A stretch of DNA of 64,000 nucleotides from Pseudopedobacter sp. (GTDB lineage Bacteria > Bacteroidota > Bacteroidia > Sphingobacteriales > Sphingobacteriaceae), in the NCBI GenBank assembly GCA_014378105.1, contig JACMOI010000010.1:57584-121583 (forward strand). The letters are read 5' to 3'. This document shows positions 9,165-22,554 of this stretch, piece after piece (position 1 is the stretch's first letter; every line of letters begins with the position of its first letter). A program made the position numbers and the translations under genes. The notes beneath the pieces are model-generated. The model made no database searches. It was not told where the DNA came from and saw only the letters and a list, made by a program, of their open reading frames with translations.

Positions 9165-10721
9165 TTATCCAGCCCAACTTTCTCTGTCCAAGCTTCTGAA
9201 ATGGATGGCTTCTGCTAAATGTTCAATTCCAATTTCTTCACTTTCAGCCAAATCTGCAATGGTTCTGGCAACTTTTAAAATACGATCATAAGCTCGGGCT
9301 GATAATCCCAATTTTTCCATCGCTTTTTTCAAGAGTATTTGGCCTGCGTCGGAAATTTTACAGATGTCTCTCACCATTTGCGGACTCATCTGTGCATTAC
9401 TATAAATATCATCGAAATCTTCAAATCTTTTATTTTGAATATTACGAGCTTTTATGACCCTTTCTCTTATGACTTCGCTTTTTTCTGATTTCCGCTCTGA
9501 CGAAAGCTCATCAAAATTTACGGGTGTTACCTCCACATGTAAATCAATACGGTCTAATAACGGTCCGCTTACTCTGTTTAAATATTTTTGCACCACACCA
9601 GGTCCACAAACGCATTCCTTCTCAGGATGATTATAATAACCGCAAGGACAAGGGTTCATCGCTGCAATCAGCATAAAACTAGCTGGATAATCCACTGACA
9701 TTCTAGCTCTGGCTATAGTCACTCTGCGTTCTTCCAATGGTTGCCGCATCACTTCTAAAACTGTTCTTTTAAACTCGGGTAATTCATCTAAAAATAAAAC
9801 CCCATTGTGCGCCAAAGAAATTTCTCCAGGTTGTGGATTACTTCCACCACCCACTAAGGCAACATCCGAAACTGTATGATGAGGAGATCTAAAAGGTCGT
9901 CTGGTCAATAAGGAATCAGAAGCAGAAAGCTTTCCTGCAACCGAATGTATTTTGGTAGTTTCTAGTGCTTCGTGTAAATTTAAAGGAGGTAAAATAGTGG
10001 GTAATCGTTTTGCAAGCATCGTTTTCCCTGCTCCTGGTGGACCAATTAAAATGGCATTATGACCACCAGCGGCAGCAATTTCTAGAGAACGTTTGATGTT
10101 TTCTTGTCCTTTTACATCTGCAAAATCAGCATCATAATTATTAACAGCATGATAAAATTCATCCCTGGTATCAACAACGGTTTGCTCTGGCTTAATTCCC
10201 TTTTCAAAGAAATCAACTACCTCCGTGATGTTTTCAATACCATAAACTTCAATTCCGCTCACAATGGCAGCTTCACGAGCATTTTGTTTAGGTAAAATAA
10301 AACCTTTGAATTTATCTTTTTTGGCTTGGATAGCAATTGGCAGTGCCCCTCTTAAAGCTTGAATTTGGCCGTCTAAAGAAAGCTCGCCCATAATTAAGTA
10401 ATTACCAATTTCTTCTTCCGGAATCTGTCCCGATGCTGCTAAAATACCTGTGGCTATGGTTAAATCATACGCTGATCCTTCCTTGCGAATATCAGCTGGA
10501 GCCATATTTACTACAATTTTTTGTCGTGGCATACGGTTACCGCTTGAGGTCATGGCACTTTCAATACGAAGCATACTTTCTTTCACTGCATTATCGGGCA
10601 AACCCACAATAAAATATTTTTGACCAGGAGTAATGTTCACTTCCACCGTAATGGTTAAAGCTTCAACACCATAAACAGCACTTCCATAGGTTTTTACAGG
10701 CATAAGAAGAATGTTTTGCAA
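9165..10721 (-). CDS. comM: YifB/ComM family Mg-chelatase-like AAA ATPase
   Basis: '[21 protein letters not shown]', '[19 protein letters not shown]', '[17 protein letters not shown]'. Confidence 0.96.
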   Translation of the reverse strand: MQNILLMPVKTYGSAVYGVEALTITVEVNITPGQKYFIVGLPDNAVKESMLRIESAMTSSGNRMPRQKIVVNMAPADIRKEGSAYDLTIATGILAASGQIPEEEIGNYLIMGELSLDGQIQALRGALPIAIQAKKDKFKGFILPKQNAREAAIVSGIEVYGIENITEVVDFFEKGIKPEQTVVDTRDEFYHAVNNYDADFADVKGQENIKRSLEIAAAGGHNAILIGPPGAGKTMLAKRLPTILPPLNLHEALETTKIHSVAGKLSASDSLLTRRPFRSPHHTVSDVALVGGGSNPQPGEISLAHNGVLFLDELPEFKRTVLEVMRQPLEERRVTIARARMSVDYPASFMLIAAMNPCPCGYYNHPEKECVCGPGVVQKYLNRVSGPLLDRIDLHVEVTPVNFDELSSERKSEKSEVIRERVIKARNIQNKRFEDFDDIYSNAQMSPQMVRDICKISDAGQILLKKAMEKLGLSARAYDRILKVARTIADLAESEEIGIEHLAEAIHFRSLDRESWAG

Positions 10722-10809
10722 TTTGAAGGAACCGTTAAATCAGTTTGCAATCAAATTTATTTAATAATATTTTGTTAAAGGTTAAATTAGGCATTCAATC
10801 TATAAAAAT

Positions 10810-12060
10810 ATGAGAAAGCTAATTATTTTTTTATTCATTGCTTCTTGCTCAATCAATTTTTCTTTTGCTCAAGAAAATTCTGGAGTAATTTTCGAGAGTG
10901 GCAAATCTTGGAATGAAATTAAAGCAAAAGCCAAATTCGAAAACAAGTTCATTTTTATCGATTGCTTTACAACTTGGTGTGTCCCTTGTAAAATGATGGA
11001 AAAACAAATATTTCCAGATAAAGAATTAGGTGATTATCTCAATCATAATTTTATCAATGTCAAAGCACAATTTAATGTAACCAAGAACGATGATGAAAAT
11101 GTTAAAGCATGGTACGAAGACATCAAATTATTAGAAAGGAAATATTCAGTCTCTGCTTATCCAACTTTTTTAATATTCAATAAGAATGGAGAAATTATCA
11201 ATGAAATTATCGGGGCATCTACTTCATCAAAAGCGTTTTTATCTCAAATAGAAAACGCAATAGACCTTGCTGCAAGGAGCTTTTATACATTAAAATCGAA
11301 ATATGATACAGGCAAAAGAGATAGTGCTTTTATGAACGCTCTTTTTGAATCGGCAGAAAAGCTAGGGAAAACTGATTTTATTAATCAGATAGGCAATGAA
11401 TATTTAAGTAATCAGCGTAATTTATTGACTAGAGAAAATATTAAAATTATAAGCTTTTGTACTTCAAAAAGCTCTGATAAAGGTCTTATTGTTTTATTAA
11501 AATATCCTGAAAAAGTAGATAGTGTAATTGGAAAAATAAGAAGAATTGAAATTCTAAATAATATTGCAACTAAAGAAGTTGTTGTTCCAAACCTCAGAAA
11601 GGGTGGATCTATGACGGATTATGGAGGAGGAATGATTGGTTATACCGGAGAGGTAATTCAAAACCCTAATTGGGACGAACTTTATGACAAATTAAAACCG
11701 GTTTATAAAAGTTTTAGCAAGGAAATTATAATGGCTTCTAAACCGCTTTATTATAGTTTTAAAAATGATTGGGATAGATACTGTGAAGCTGTAAATCAAT
11801 ATTTAAATGCTTATGGTGACGAAATATCCAATGATAATTTAAAGATTTATGCAAATTCGATTTTATATAAATCAAACGAAAGCAATAACCTGACAGATGC
11901 AATAAAATGGATTGATTTTGCGATAAAAAACAATCAGAATGATCCTGATTTGATGGTCCAAAACTCCGCTTTAAACTATAAAATAGGAAATCATGATAAA
12001 GCTGTCACTCAAATGGAAAAAGTAATTGAAATGATGACTGAACAAGGAAATGCAAGGTAG
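10810..12060 (+). CDS. Secreted thioredoxin-fold protein with C-terminal helical repeat region
   Basis: Signal peptide; 'FIDCFTTWCVPCKMMEKQIF' CxxC motif. Confidence 0.85.
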   Translation: MRKLIIFLFIASCSINFSFAQENSGVIFESGKSWNEIKAKAKFENKFIFIDCFTTWCVPCKMMEKQIFPDKELGDYLNHNFINVKAQFNVTKNDDENVKAWYEDIKLLERKYSVSAYPTFLIFNKNGEIINEIIGASTSSKAFLSQIENAIDLAARSFYTLKSKYDTGKRDSAFMNALFESAEKLGKTDFINQIGNEYLSNQRNLLTRENIKIISFCTSKSSDKGLIVLLKYPEKVDSVIGKIRRIEILNNIATKEVVVPNLRKGGSMTDYGGGMIGYTGEVIQNPNWDELYDKLKPVYKSFSKEIIMASKPLYYSFKNDWDRYCEAVNQYLNAYGDEISNDNLKIYANSILYKSNESNNLTDAIKWIDFAIKNNQNDPDLMVQNSALNYKIGNHDKAVTQMEKVIEMMTEQGNAR

Positions 12061-12103
12061 CATCTTACAAAGACCTTTTAGAAAAAATGAAAAGTAATGT
12101 AAA

Positions 12104-12150
12104 AATCTGGTGAAAACTGGATTTACATAAAATCAAGTTTTCACCAGATT
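12104..12150. terminator. Long hairpin between convergent genes
   Basis: Perfect 15-bp stem AATCTGGTGAAAACT / AGTTTTCACCAGATT, no clear U tract. Confidence 0.55.
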
Positions 12151-12152
12151 AG

Positions 12153-13088
12153 TTAAAATTCATATTGTAAAGCTAATTGCCAGAAAGTGGTGATACCACT
12201 ACCCCCAGCCGTTCCAACAGGAACATAAAGGCTTACTGTGGGTCTAACAGTAAATGAACCTATCTCAGCCGAAGCTTCTAGATTAACTTCCACATTGCTA
12301 ATGCTGAACGCTTCCCCAGTCGTCGTAGGAGATGTTGAGGTTGAGGTTCCTCCAACGGTCTTTTTCCCATTACCTCTATTTGCACCCGTACCTTTTTTTG
12401 TAAAGTTTCCAAAATTCTTATTACTACCGATATATTTGGAGATTTTAAGATATGAAAAATATTGATTGGTTCCTCCATTAAGTAACACGGATGGCAACAC
12501 ATTGTAGCTTACACCACCATTATCCCACTCAAAAGAATGTCCAATACCAGTTGATAATCCAAAATCATAAGCTGAACCCGCCGTACTTGTGCTAGTAGCT
12601 TTTGTATTCCCAAATCCAAGACCCGCTGAAATTTCAGGTCGGATCCAGAATTTTTTAAATGCAATACCTGTGTAAATCTCATTGTTCAATGGGCTGTACG
12701 GAACTGAGGCATTATTAGTGAAGAACATATGCGTGTATTCTAAGGCAAAATCAACATTAGGTTTATCGTATTGAGCGTACCCAGCAGTAATGGCATGCAT
12801 ATAAATTCCAGAATTTGATCCACCAGTCACAAATTTCGGAGAATAAATAACCGAAAACCCATGATAACTTATCGTTAATGATGGTCCAATTGAAAGTGAA
12901 TTAACAAAACTGGTATCAATCCCGCTAATGTTTAAAGTGGGCACTGTTGTAAGGTTTAAACCCGCATAAAAGTGGAATTTAGAAGTTTTGGTGCTATCTT
13001 GAGCGTAGGACTTGTAGAATGGTGATATTAGTAAAAACAGGATAAGTATATTCTTTTTCATAACTGCAATTTTTGATTTTTTTAGCAA
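12153..13088 (-). CDS. Putative outer-membrane beta-barrel protein
   Basis: Signal peptide, alternating amphipathic strands, terminal aromatic '...LALQYEF'. Confidence 0.6.
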   Translation of the reverse strand: MLKKSKIAVMKKNILILFLLISPFYKSYAQDSTKTSKFHFYAGLNLTTVPTLNISGIDTSFVNSLSIGPSLTISYHGFSVIYSPKFVTGGSNSGIYMHAITAGYAQYDKPNVDFALEYTHMFFTNNASVPYSPLNNEIYTGIAFKKFWIRPEISAGLGFGNTKATSTSTAGSAYDFGLSTGIGHSFEWDNGGVSYNVLPSVLLNGGTNQYFSYLKISKYIGSNKNFGNFTKKGTGANRGNGKKTVGGTSTSTSPTTTGEAFSISNVEVNLEASAEIGSFTVRPTVSLYVPVGTAGGSGITTFWQLALQYEF

Positions 13089-13369
13089 ATATGTATTAAT
13101 AAAATCAGATAATGATGATATGATCCATCAGTACTTAAAATTATTACAAAAAGTTGTATTCCATGCATCCGAAAGTTAAATAATCACCTTATTCGTAGAT
13201 TAAATATCTCTCCCTAATTGCATTCATTTAAGAGCTTACAATTTTTTCATTTGCATTATGAGTAATTGTAAAACTAGAATATTCTCAAAAGAGATTTCCT
13301 GATAATACAATGATTTGGGTTGATATTAAAATAAATCAACCCTACCTTAGCCTAGTAAAATAAACCATC

Positions 13370-14881
13370 ATGAAGAAAATAATTTATACGTTAAGTCTAG
13401 CGCTTTTTGCTACCTCATTATTTGCACAGCAACCTGCATTTATTACCGACAGTTTAGATCAATACATCAAAACAGGAATTAAAGACTGGGATATTCCAGG
13501 TTTGGCGATTGCCATTGTAAAAGATGGAAAACCTGTAATGATTAAAGGTTACGGAGTAAAAGATATGAAGACCAATGCTCCTGTTGATGAAAACACCTTG
13601 TTCATGATTGCTAGCAACAGTAAATTGTTTACTGGAACTTCTATTGCGAACCTGGCTTATCAAAAAAAGCTTTCTTTAAATGATCCCATCACTAAATATT
13701 TTCCAAATTTCAGTATTTATGATAAAAACGCATCTGCATTACTGACTGTAAAAGATTTAATGGGACATAAATTAGGAACAAAAACTTTTCAAGGAGATTT
13801 TACCTTTTGGGATAGCAATTTATCATCCTCTGAAATTATGGACAGGATGAAGTTATTAAAACCAGTTTATCCTTTTCGTCAGGATTTTGGTTATTGTAAC
13901 AGTTGTTTTTTAACGGCAGGAGAGGTAATCCCGAAAGTGACCAATGAAACTTGGAATCAATATGTAGAAAATAATATTTTGAAACCTTTAGGAATGAATA
14001 ATACCTATACCATTCATGCCGGTATGTCACAAAGACCTAATGTTTCCAAGCCTTATACAAACCAATTCACAGGCTTAGTCACGGAAATTCCTTATGATAA
14101 TGTAGACAATTTAGGTCCTGCAGCAAGTATAATTTCTAACGTAAAAGATCTTTCGAAATGGCTGATGCTTCAATTGGATAGCGGAAAATATGAAGGGAAG
14201 CAAATTCTTCCTTGGCCTGTACTTCGAATGACAAGAGACGTAAATACAGCATTGTCTAGCCGCAAAAATGGAGAGACCCATTTTACAGATTATGGCTTAG
14301 GTATTTTTGAAGCTGATGATACGGGTAAGCAAGTATTTTGGCATACAGGCGGTGCTTTTGGCTTTGTGAGTAATGTATGTTTTGTTCCAGAATTGAATCT
14401 AGGAATCAGCATTCTGACCAATATGGATAATCAGGATTTCTTTGAGTTACTGAGACATCAAATCCTGAATGCTTATTTAGGTAAACCTTATCAGAATTTG
14501 AGTAAATCAGCTTTACCTCATTATCAAAAAACTAAAGCCGAGGATATGGCAAAGTTAAAAGAAAAGGAAGCTAGAGTTGGTAAAGAGAAACCTGAGTTGG
14601 GTTTATCGGCTTATGCCGGAATTTATCATCATCCATTATATGGTGATATTACCATTAAAGTTTCGGGAAAAGATTTAATGGTTGATATGAAAACCACTCA
14701 AAACCTAACTGCTAAAATGCAGTACATGGATAAAGGTGAATGGTTAATGACATACAGCAATTTTGGTTATGGTATTTACGCCACAATATTTAAGATAAAA
14801 AACGGGAAAGTGATAGGTTTAACCATTCCTACTAATGACTTTGTGGAATATGATAATTATGATTTTGATAAGATAAAATAG
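13370..14881 (+). CDS. Serine hydrolase (class C beta-lactamase/penicillin-binding family)
   Basis: 'NTLFMIASNSKLFTGTSIANL' (SxxK), 'YCNSC' (YxN), 'HTGGAFGF'. Confidence 0.9.
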   Translation: MKKIIYTLSLALFATSLFAQQPAFITDSLDQYIKTGIKDWDIPGLAIAIVKDGKPVMIKGYGVKDMKTNAPVDENTLFMIASNSKLFTGTSIANLAYQKKLSLNDPITKYFPNFSIYDKNASALLTVKDLMGHKLGTKTFQGDFTFWDSNLSSSEIMDRMKLLKPVYPFRQDFGYCNSCFLTAGEVIPKVTNETWNQYVENNILKPLGMNNTYTIHAGMSQRPNVSKPYTNQFTGLVTEIPYDNVDNLGPAASIISNVKDLSKWLMLQLDSGKYEGKQILPWPVLRMTRDVNTALSSRKNGETHFTDYGLGIFEADDTGKQVFWHTGGAFGFVSNVCFVPELNLGISILTNMDNQDFFELLRHQILNAYLGKPYQNLSKSALPHYQKTKAEDMAKLKEKEARVGKEKPELGLSAYAGIYHHPLYGDITIKVSGKDLMVDMKTTQNLTAKMQYMDKGEWLMTYSNFGYGIYATIFKIKNGKVIGLTIPTNDFVEYDNYDFDKIK

Positions 14882-14901
14882 ATTTTTCATTTGAGGATTT
14901 G

Positions 14902-14936
14902 AAAGCGGAATTTTAATAAAGAACTTCGCTTTTTTA
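14902..14936 (+). terminator. Rho-independent terminator
   Basis: AAAGCG(G)AA ... TTCGCTTT followed by T-run. Confidence 0.55.
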
Positions 14937-14990
14937 TATTTCAAAAATTATCAAATCGTATTTCAAAATTTTTATTCTAAATTTGATTGA

Positions 14991-17168
<2,178 letters not shown>

Positions 17169-17192
17169 GCTTTTTGCTAATAATAACAAAAA

Positions 17193-17225
17193 CCTTCATT
17201 CTTTCATCAAGAATGGAGGCCTTTT
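17193..17225 (+). terminator. Terminator downstream of GH97 gene
   Basis: CCTTCATTCTT-tcatc-AAGAATGGAGG + CCTTTT (one G-T wobble). Confidence 0.7.
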
Positions 17226-17392
17226 ATGTGCTGTTGCTTTGTAAAGAGACGCCCTATTTCTGAGACCTCTCGTTTCCTCGCGGTGTCGCTCCGATCTTTG
17301 CCAAAATCGTCTCTTTTAAATCCCTCCAATAAAAATTGAGTAAAAATATATTTAAACTTATATTCGTAGCCAATAACAAAATACAGGAAATA

Positions 17393-19177
17393 ATGCACAG
17401 AACACACACTTGTGGGGAATTAAACCTTTCAAATTTAGATCAGGAAGTGATATTAAGCGGTTGGGTACAAAAAACACGTGATTTAGGAGGAACTACTTTT
17501 ATTGATGTGAGAGACCGTTACGGTTTAACACAGTTGGTAGTAAATACCGATGATGCGGATGATTTACGTACAAAAGTAAAGGATTTAGGTCGTGAGTTTG
17601 TGATTAAAGTGACTGGTACAGTATTGCAGCGTTCTAATAAGAACCTAAAAATTCCTACTGGCGAGATAGAAATAAAGGTTTCTGCTTTGGAGATTTTGAA
17701 CGTGGCAAAACTACCTCCGTTTATGATTGAAGATGAAACTGATGGTGGTGATGAGTTGCGTATGAAATATCGTTACCTAGATTTACGCCGTAACCCAGTT
17801 CGTAATAATTTAATCTTACGTCATAAAATGGCGCAAGAAATCCGTAAATATTTAGATGCGGAAGGCTTTTTAGAAGTAGAAACTCCAGTTTTAATTAAAT
17901 CTACACCAGAAGGCGCAAGAGATTTTGTGGTTCCAAGTCGTATGAATCCAGGTGAGTTTTATGCTTTACCCCAATCACCTCAAACGTTTAAGCAATTGTT
18001 AATGGTTTCGGGCTTCGACCGTTATTTCCAAATTGTGAAATGTTTTAGAGATGAAGATTTAAGAGCCGACCGTCAGCCTGAGTTTACGCAGATTGATTGC
18101 GAAATGGCTTTTATTGAGCAAGAAGATATATTGAATATGTTTGAAGGCTTAACCCGACATATGTTTAAAAACGTAAAGGAGATTGAGTTTGAAGATTTCC
18201 CAAGAATGCATTATGCTGATGCGATGCGTTTATATGGTTCTGACAAACCAGATATCCGCTTTGGGATGGAATTCATAGAGCTGAAAAATTCGACTTTACC
18301 TGAAGGCGAGGCTCCTCTCCTTTGGAGAGGCGGGGGTGAGGCTTTTTTCCCAGTTTTTGATCAAGCTGAATTTGTAGTGGGTATCAATGCAAAAGGTGCG
18401 GCATCATTTACCCGCAAGCAATTAGACGAGTTAACGGATTATATAAAGCGTCCACAAATTGGTGCTACAGGTTTAATCTATATGCGTCACAACGAAGATG
18501 GAACGTTAAAATCTTCAGTAGATAAATTTTACGATGATGATCAACTGAAAAAATGGTCAATAGCATTTGCTACAGAACCAGGCGATTTGGTATTGATAGT
18601 GGCAGGTGCTATAGATAGAGCCCGCAAACAATTGAACGAATTGCGCTTAGAAATGGGCAACCGTTTAGGCTTACGTGATAAAAATACATTTGCACCGCTT
18701 TGGGTGATTGATTTCCCTTTGTTAGAATGGGATGAGGAATCTGAACGTTACCACGCCATGCACCATCCCTTTACTTCACCAAAACCCGAAGATATTGCGA
18801 TGCTAGAAACTGACCCAGGAAATGTAAGAGCCAATGCTTATGATTTGGTCATCAATGGAACGGAAATTGGCGGTGGTTCTATCCGTATCCACGATAGAAA
18901 ATTGCAATCAATCATGTTTAAACATTTGGGTTTTACACCAGAAGAAGCGCAAAAGCAATTCGGTTTCTTATTAGAAGCTTTCGAATATGGGGCGCCTCCA
19001 CATGGCGGTATCGCTTTCGGTTTTGACCGTTTGGTTTCTATTTTGGCTGGTTTAGATACGATTAGAGATGTCATTGCTTTCCCTAAAAATAACTCTGGCC
19101 GTGATGTGATGATCGATTCTCCATCCACCATTGATGATAAGCAGAAAAAGGAGTTGAGTATTGAAACGACAGTTTAA
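17393..19177 (+). CDS. aspS: Aspartyl-tRNA synthetase (start moved to 17393)
   Basis: [11 protein letters not shown]..., '[27 protein letters not shown]', '[15 protein letters not shown]'; contains an in-frame repeat-derived segment. Confidence 0.96.
   Translation: MHRTHTCGELNLSNLDQEVILSGWVQKTRDLGGTTFIDVRDRYGLTQLVVNTDDADDLRTKVKDLGREFVIKVTGTVLQRSNKNLKIPTGEIEIKVSALEILNVAKLPPFMIEDETDGGDELRMKYRYLDLRRNPVRNNLILRHKMAQEIRKYLDAEGFLEVETPVLIKSTPEGARDFVVPSRMNPGEFYALPQSPQTFKQLLMVSGFDRYFQIVKCFRDEDLRADRQPEFTQIDCEMAFIEQEDILNMFEGLTRHMFKNVKEIEFEDFPRMHYADAMRLYGSDKPDIRFGMEFIELKNSTLPEGEAPLLWRGGGEAFFPVFDQAEFVVGINAKGAASFTRKQLDELTDYIKRPQIGATGLIYMRHNEDGTLKSSVDKFYDDDQLKKWSIAFATEPGDLVLIVAGAIDRARKQLNELRLEMGNRLGLRDKNTFAPLWVIDFPLLEWDEESERYHAMHHPFTSPKPEDIAMLETDPGNVRANAYDLVINGTEIGGGSIRIHDRKLQSIMFKHLGFTPEEAQKQFGFLLEAFEYGAPPHGGIAFGFDRLVSILAGLDTIRDVIAFPKNNSGRDVMIDSPSTIDDKQKKELSIETTV
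18308..18343 (+). repeat. Palindromic repeat inserted in frame inside aspS
   Basis: GAGGCTCCTCTCCTTTGGAGAGGCGGGGGTGAGGCT: stem CCTCTCC-TTT-GGAGAGG (18314-18330) then GCGGGGGTGAGG; encodes [12 protein letters not shown]. Confidence 0.75.
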
Positions 19178-19213
19178 ATCTGATTAAAGAGTAAGGAGCA
19201 AAGAATAAAGGTA

Positions 19214-19244
19214 AAAAGCTTAGCAATTCGGTTGAGCTTTTTTG
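19214..19244 (+). terminator. Terminator downstream of aspS
   Basis: AAAAAGCTTAGC-aattc-GGTTGAGCTTTTTT. Confidence 0.65.
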
Positions 19245-19462
19245 TTTTAAGGAAAATGGGTTTAGGTAGTTAAGCTTTTGCTACTAATATTATTAAATTT
19301 TTAGGGGTTGAGCAGAAATTGTATATTAGAAAATAAAAGAAAAAAAACCACCGTAATACAACCAATTTTTGGAGTGTTATGGACTAGAATCTACACATAT
19401 ATACAAGTTGGCTGCAAATGTAAAAAACTAACAAGCGCCATAAGACATATAAAACACCACTA

Positions 19463-20806
19463 ATGGGCTTCATCATGAAAAACCCGCTTATAATCTTAGT
19501 GCATGCCGTCGTCTTGAACGTTTCAATTAACTGCATAGCGCAAGTACCTCAAAAAACCATTCACAGCAGTTCCTTAGATATTAAAGTTTTGATTGACTCC
19601 CTCACTAATTCAGTAAAAAAACATTACATTTTTCCTGAAAAAAGCGTTCGAATTAACAAATATTTGAAAGAGCAATATAAAAAAGGTGTGTACGATGTAA
19701 TAAGAGACCCCAATCAACTTGCTTACCGATTAATCGAAGATATTAGGAAAGTAAACTATGATTCGCACTTCAACATATTCTACCAGCCTAAAGATGCTGA
19801 ACATAAAGAAACCTTATCAGAGCGAGAAGAAAACATAAAAGACCAGGTGGCTTTTGAAAGAGAAAGTAATTTCAAGTTTAAAAAACTGGAAATTCTTCCT
19901 GGCGGCATAGGCTATATACAGTTTAATGAATTTATTGGCAACGTGAAGGGAGCAAAGCCAACCTTAACGGCTGCTATGACTTTTTTAAAAAACTCGAAAG
20001 CCATTATAATTGACTTGAGGTATAATGGCGGTGGCAGTCCTGAAATGGTTAATCAAGTGGAAAGTTATTTCTTTAAAGAAAGAGTTCATATGCTTGACAT
20101 GCTAAGTACTTTTAGTAAAGATACTATGTCATTGTATACCGATCCAACTAGTACAGACGGACTACTATTGTCTATGCCAATTTATATTCTTACAAGTAAA
20201 AACACCTTTTCAGGTGCAGAAGATTTTTCATATGCAATGCAAACTCAAAAACGAGCGATCGTTGTAGGTGAAACAACAGGTGGAGGGGCTCACGCAGCAT
20301 TTCTATTCTCAATCGGACAGGGCTTTTGGGCGAGAGTACCTTTTGCTCGTGCTATCAATCCAATCACATTAACCGATTGGGAAGACGTTGGGGTAATTCC
20401 GGACATTACTGTAGCAGCTTCTGAAGCTTTAATAAAAGTTCAAGAAATAATTTATCAAGACCTTTTCACAAAAGCTAAAACGGAGAGAGAAAAAAAGATT
20501 ATTCAATGGGCTAAAAATGACCTAAAGGGCAAAACTAACTTACTTAAATTAACCGCTACCGAATTAGAGCAATATAGTGGCACTTTCGAAGGAGGAATAA
20601 TTTTTTATGTAGAAAATGGTTCCATTTTATGTAAAAATCCAGAACGTGGCGGAACAGATATATTTACCCTTCATCCAGTTACAAAAAATGTGTTTTTACT
20701 TGATGAGAATGTACAGATTGAATTTGTAAAAGATTCTCAAGAGAAATACTCAAGTCTTAAAATGCTTTGGATAGATGGAAATGTAACTACCAAGCGAAAA
20801 GAATAA
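19463..20806 (+). CDS. S41 family peptidase (tail-specific protease-like)
   Basis: 'AIIIDLRYNGGGSPEMV', 'NTFSGAEDFSYAMQ', 'VVGETTGGGAH'; start may be 19475. Confidence 0.9.
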   Translation: MGFIMKNPLIILVHAVVLNVSINCIAQVPQKTIHSSSLDIKVLIDSLTNSVKKHYIFPEKSVRINKYLKEQYKKGVYDVIRDPNQLAYRLIEDIRKVNYDSHFNIFYQPKDAEHKETLSEREENIKDQVAFERESNFKFKKLEILPGGIGYIQFNEFIGNVKGAKPTLTAAMTFLKNSKAIIIDLRYNGGGSPEMVNQVESYFFKERVHMLDMLSTFSKDTMSLYTDPTSTDGLLLSMPIYILTSKNTFSGAEDFSYAMQTQKRAIVVGETTGGGAHAAFLFSIGQGFWARVPFARAINPITLTDWEDVGVIPDITVAASEALIKVQEIIYQDLFTKAKTEREKKIIQWAKNDLKGKTNLLKLTATELEQYSGTFEGGIIFYVENGSILCKNPERGGTDIFTLHPVTKNVFLLDENVQIEFVKDSQEKYSSLKMLWIDGNVTTKRKE

Positions 20807-21003
20807 TTGTATGGGAATATTATATGACCATCTGTAATAATAAGGTAATTAAAACACCCCCACCTGTCTTTAGTCTTAAACGCAGCGATGACTAAGGATT
20901 AGGAAATAGAAAAGAGTTTCCAAACTCGATAAAACAAATTCCTTTTCATCCTGCTATTCCCTTAAATCAGCAAAAAAGAGAAACCAACATAAGAGTTAGG
21001 ATG

Positions 21004-21047
21004 AAGCAAGGATAACGCTAGGGTAAAGCAAGGATAATGCTAAGATA
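21004..21047. repeat. Two-copy imperfect 22-bp tandem repeat
   Basis: AAGCAAGGATAACGCTAGGGTA / AAGCAAGGATAATGCTAAGATA. Confidence 0.75.
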
Positions 21048-21248
21048 AAGTCGCTATATTTTAATAAAGTCTAAGCCACAAAGCACATAAAAATTCAGTT
21101 TTGCAAAAATGTATACATGCTCTATGGGGAATGCGCTAGCTTATTTAATTCTTTAGCCAATACTTCACTAACACAAAACCAAAATTTTAAAATACATCCA
21201 CTTATACCTATCTTGTAAGTCTTTTAACCAAAACGTATTCAAAACAAG

Positions 21249-22553
21249 ATGAAGAAACTTATCCTCTTTTCCTTAATCGGAATTTCGGCTTCGGCTTTTG
21301 CGCAAACCGAGGCTTTAAAACAAAAAGTAGCCACCAAAGCTGATGCTATTGAAAAGCAAGTAATTGCTTGGCGTGAAGACTTTCACGAGCATCCTGAATT
21401 GGGAAATCACGAATTTAGAACTGCAGAAATTATCTCCAAATACCTAAAATCTTTAGGAATTGAAGTAACCACTGGAGTAGGTAAAACCGGTGTTGTAGGA
21501 TTACTAAAAGGAGGAAAACCAGGGATGGTTGTAGCATTAAGAGCTGATATGGATGGCTTACCGGTTGTGGAAAGAACACCTGTTCCTTTTGCTTCAAAAG
21601 TAAAAACACAGTTTAATGGGCAAGAAGTTGGTGCGATGCATGCTTGCGGACATGACTCGCACATGGCGATTTTAATGGGTGTCGCAGAATTGTTATCATC
21701 CATGAAAAATGACTTAAAAGGAACAGTAAAATTTATTTTTCAACCAGCCGAAGAAGGAGCTCCGTTTGGAGAAGAAGGTGGTGCAGAATTAATGGTAAAA
21801 GAAGGTGTAATGGAAAATCCTCATGTTGATGCGGTTTTTGGCTTACACATTAATTCTCAAACAGAAGTAGGTAAAATCACCTATCGTCCGGGCGGAACGA
21901 TGGCCGGCGTGAATGATATGCAAATTAAAGTTCATGGTCGACAAGCTCATGGTGCTTATCCTTGGTCTTCTATTGATCCCGTTGTGGTATCTGCTCAAAT
22001 TATTAATGCTTTACAAACCATTGTGAGTAGAAATTTAAATTTAACAGAGAATGCGGGGGTAGTAACTATTGGTTCAATACATGGAGGAGTTCGTTCTAAC
22101 ATCATTCCTGAAGAAGTAGAAATGATGGGAACCGTTCGTAACCTAAGTAAAGAGGACGAAAAAATGTTCATCGAAAGGATTAAAACTATTGTCACTAAAA
22201 CTGCGGAAGCAGCGGGCGCAACTGCAGAAGTTAAGATTCCTTTTAGTACACATTATCCAGTTACTTATAATGATCCAGCTTTAACGGCCAGAATGTTACC
22301 TACTTTACAGGCAGTTGCTGGTGCAGAGAATGTATTGTTAAGGCCAGCAGTAACTGGTGCAGAGGATTTTTCTTTTTACCAAGAAAAAGCGCCTGGAATA
22401 TTTATCTTTTTAGGAGGGATGCCTAAAGGACAAGATCCTTTAACGGCTCCATCACACCACACACCTGATTTTTTTATTGACGAAAGTGGATTTAAATTAG
22501 GTGTAAAGGCTTTGTCTGATTTAACAATTGATTACCTTAATAAAAGTAATTAA
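21249..22553 (+). CDS. M20 family amidohydrolase / metallopeptidase (secreted)
   Basis: 'WREDFHEHPELGNHEFRTA', 'MHACGHDSHMAILMGVAELL', 'RPAVTGAEDFSFY'. Confidence 0.94.
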   Translation: MKKLILFSLIGISASAFAQTEALKQKVATKADAIEKQVIAWREDFHEHPELGNHEFRTAEIISKYLKSLGIEVTTGVGKTGVVGLLKGGKPGMVVALRADMDGLPVVERTPVPFASKVKTQFNGQEVGAMHACGHDSHMAILMGVAELLSSMKNDLKGTVKFIFQPAEEGAPFGEEGGAELMVKEGVMENPHVDAVFGLHINSQTEVGKITYRPGGTMAGVNDMQIKVHGRQAHGAYPWSSIDPVVVSAQIINALQTIVSRNLNLTENAGVVTIGSIHGGVRSNIIPEEVEMMGTVRNLSKEDEKMFIERIKTIVTKTAEAAGATAEVKIPFSTHYPVTYNDPALTARMLPTLQAVAGAENVLLRPAVTGAEDFSFYQEKAPGIFIFLGGMPKGQDPLTAPSHHTPDFFIDESGFKLGVKALSDLTIDYLNKSN

Positions 22554-22554
22554 T

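Noticed and set aside
12278-12502. ORFs on both strands inside the outer-membrane protein gene
   Set aside because: They sit over the Thr/Ser/Gly low-complexity linker and are alternative-frame artefacts.
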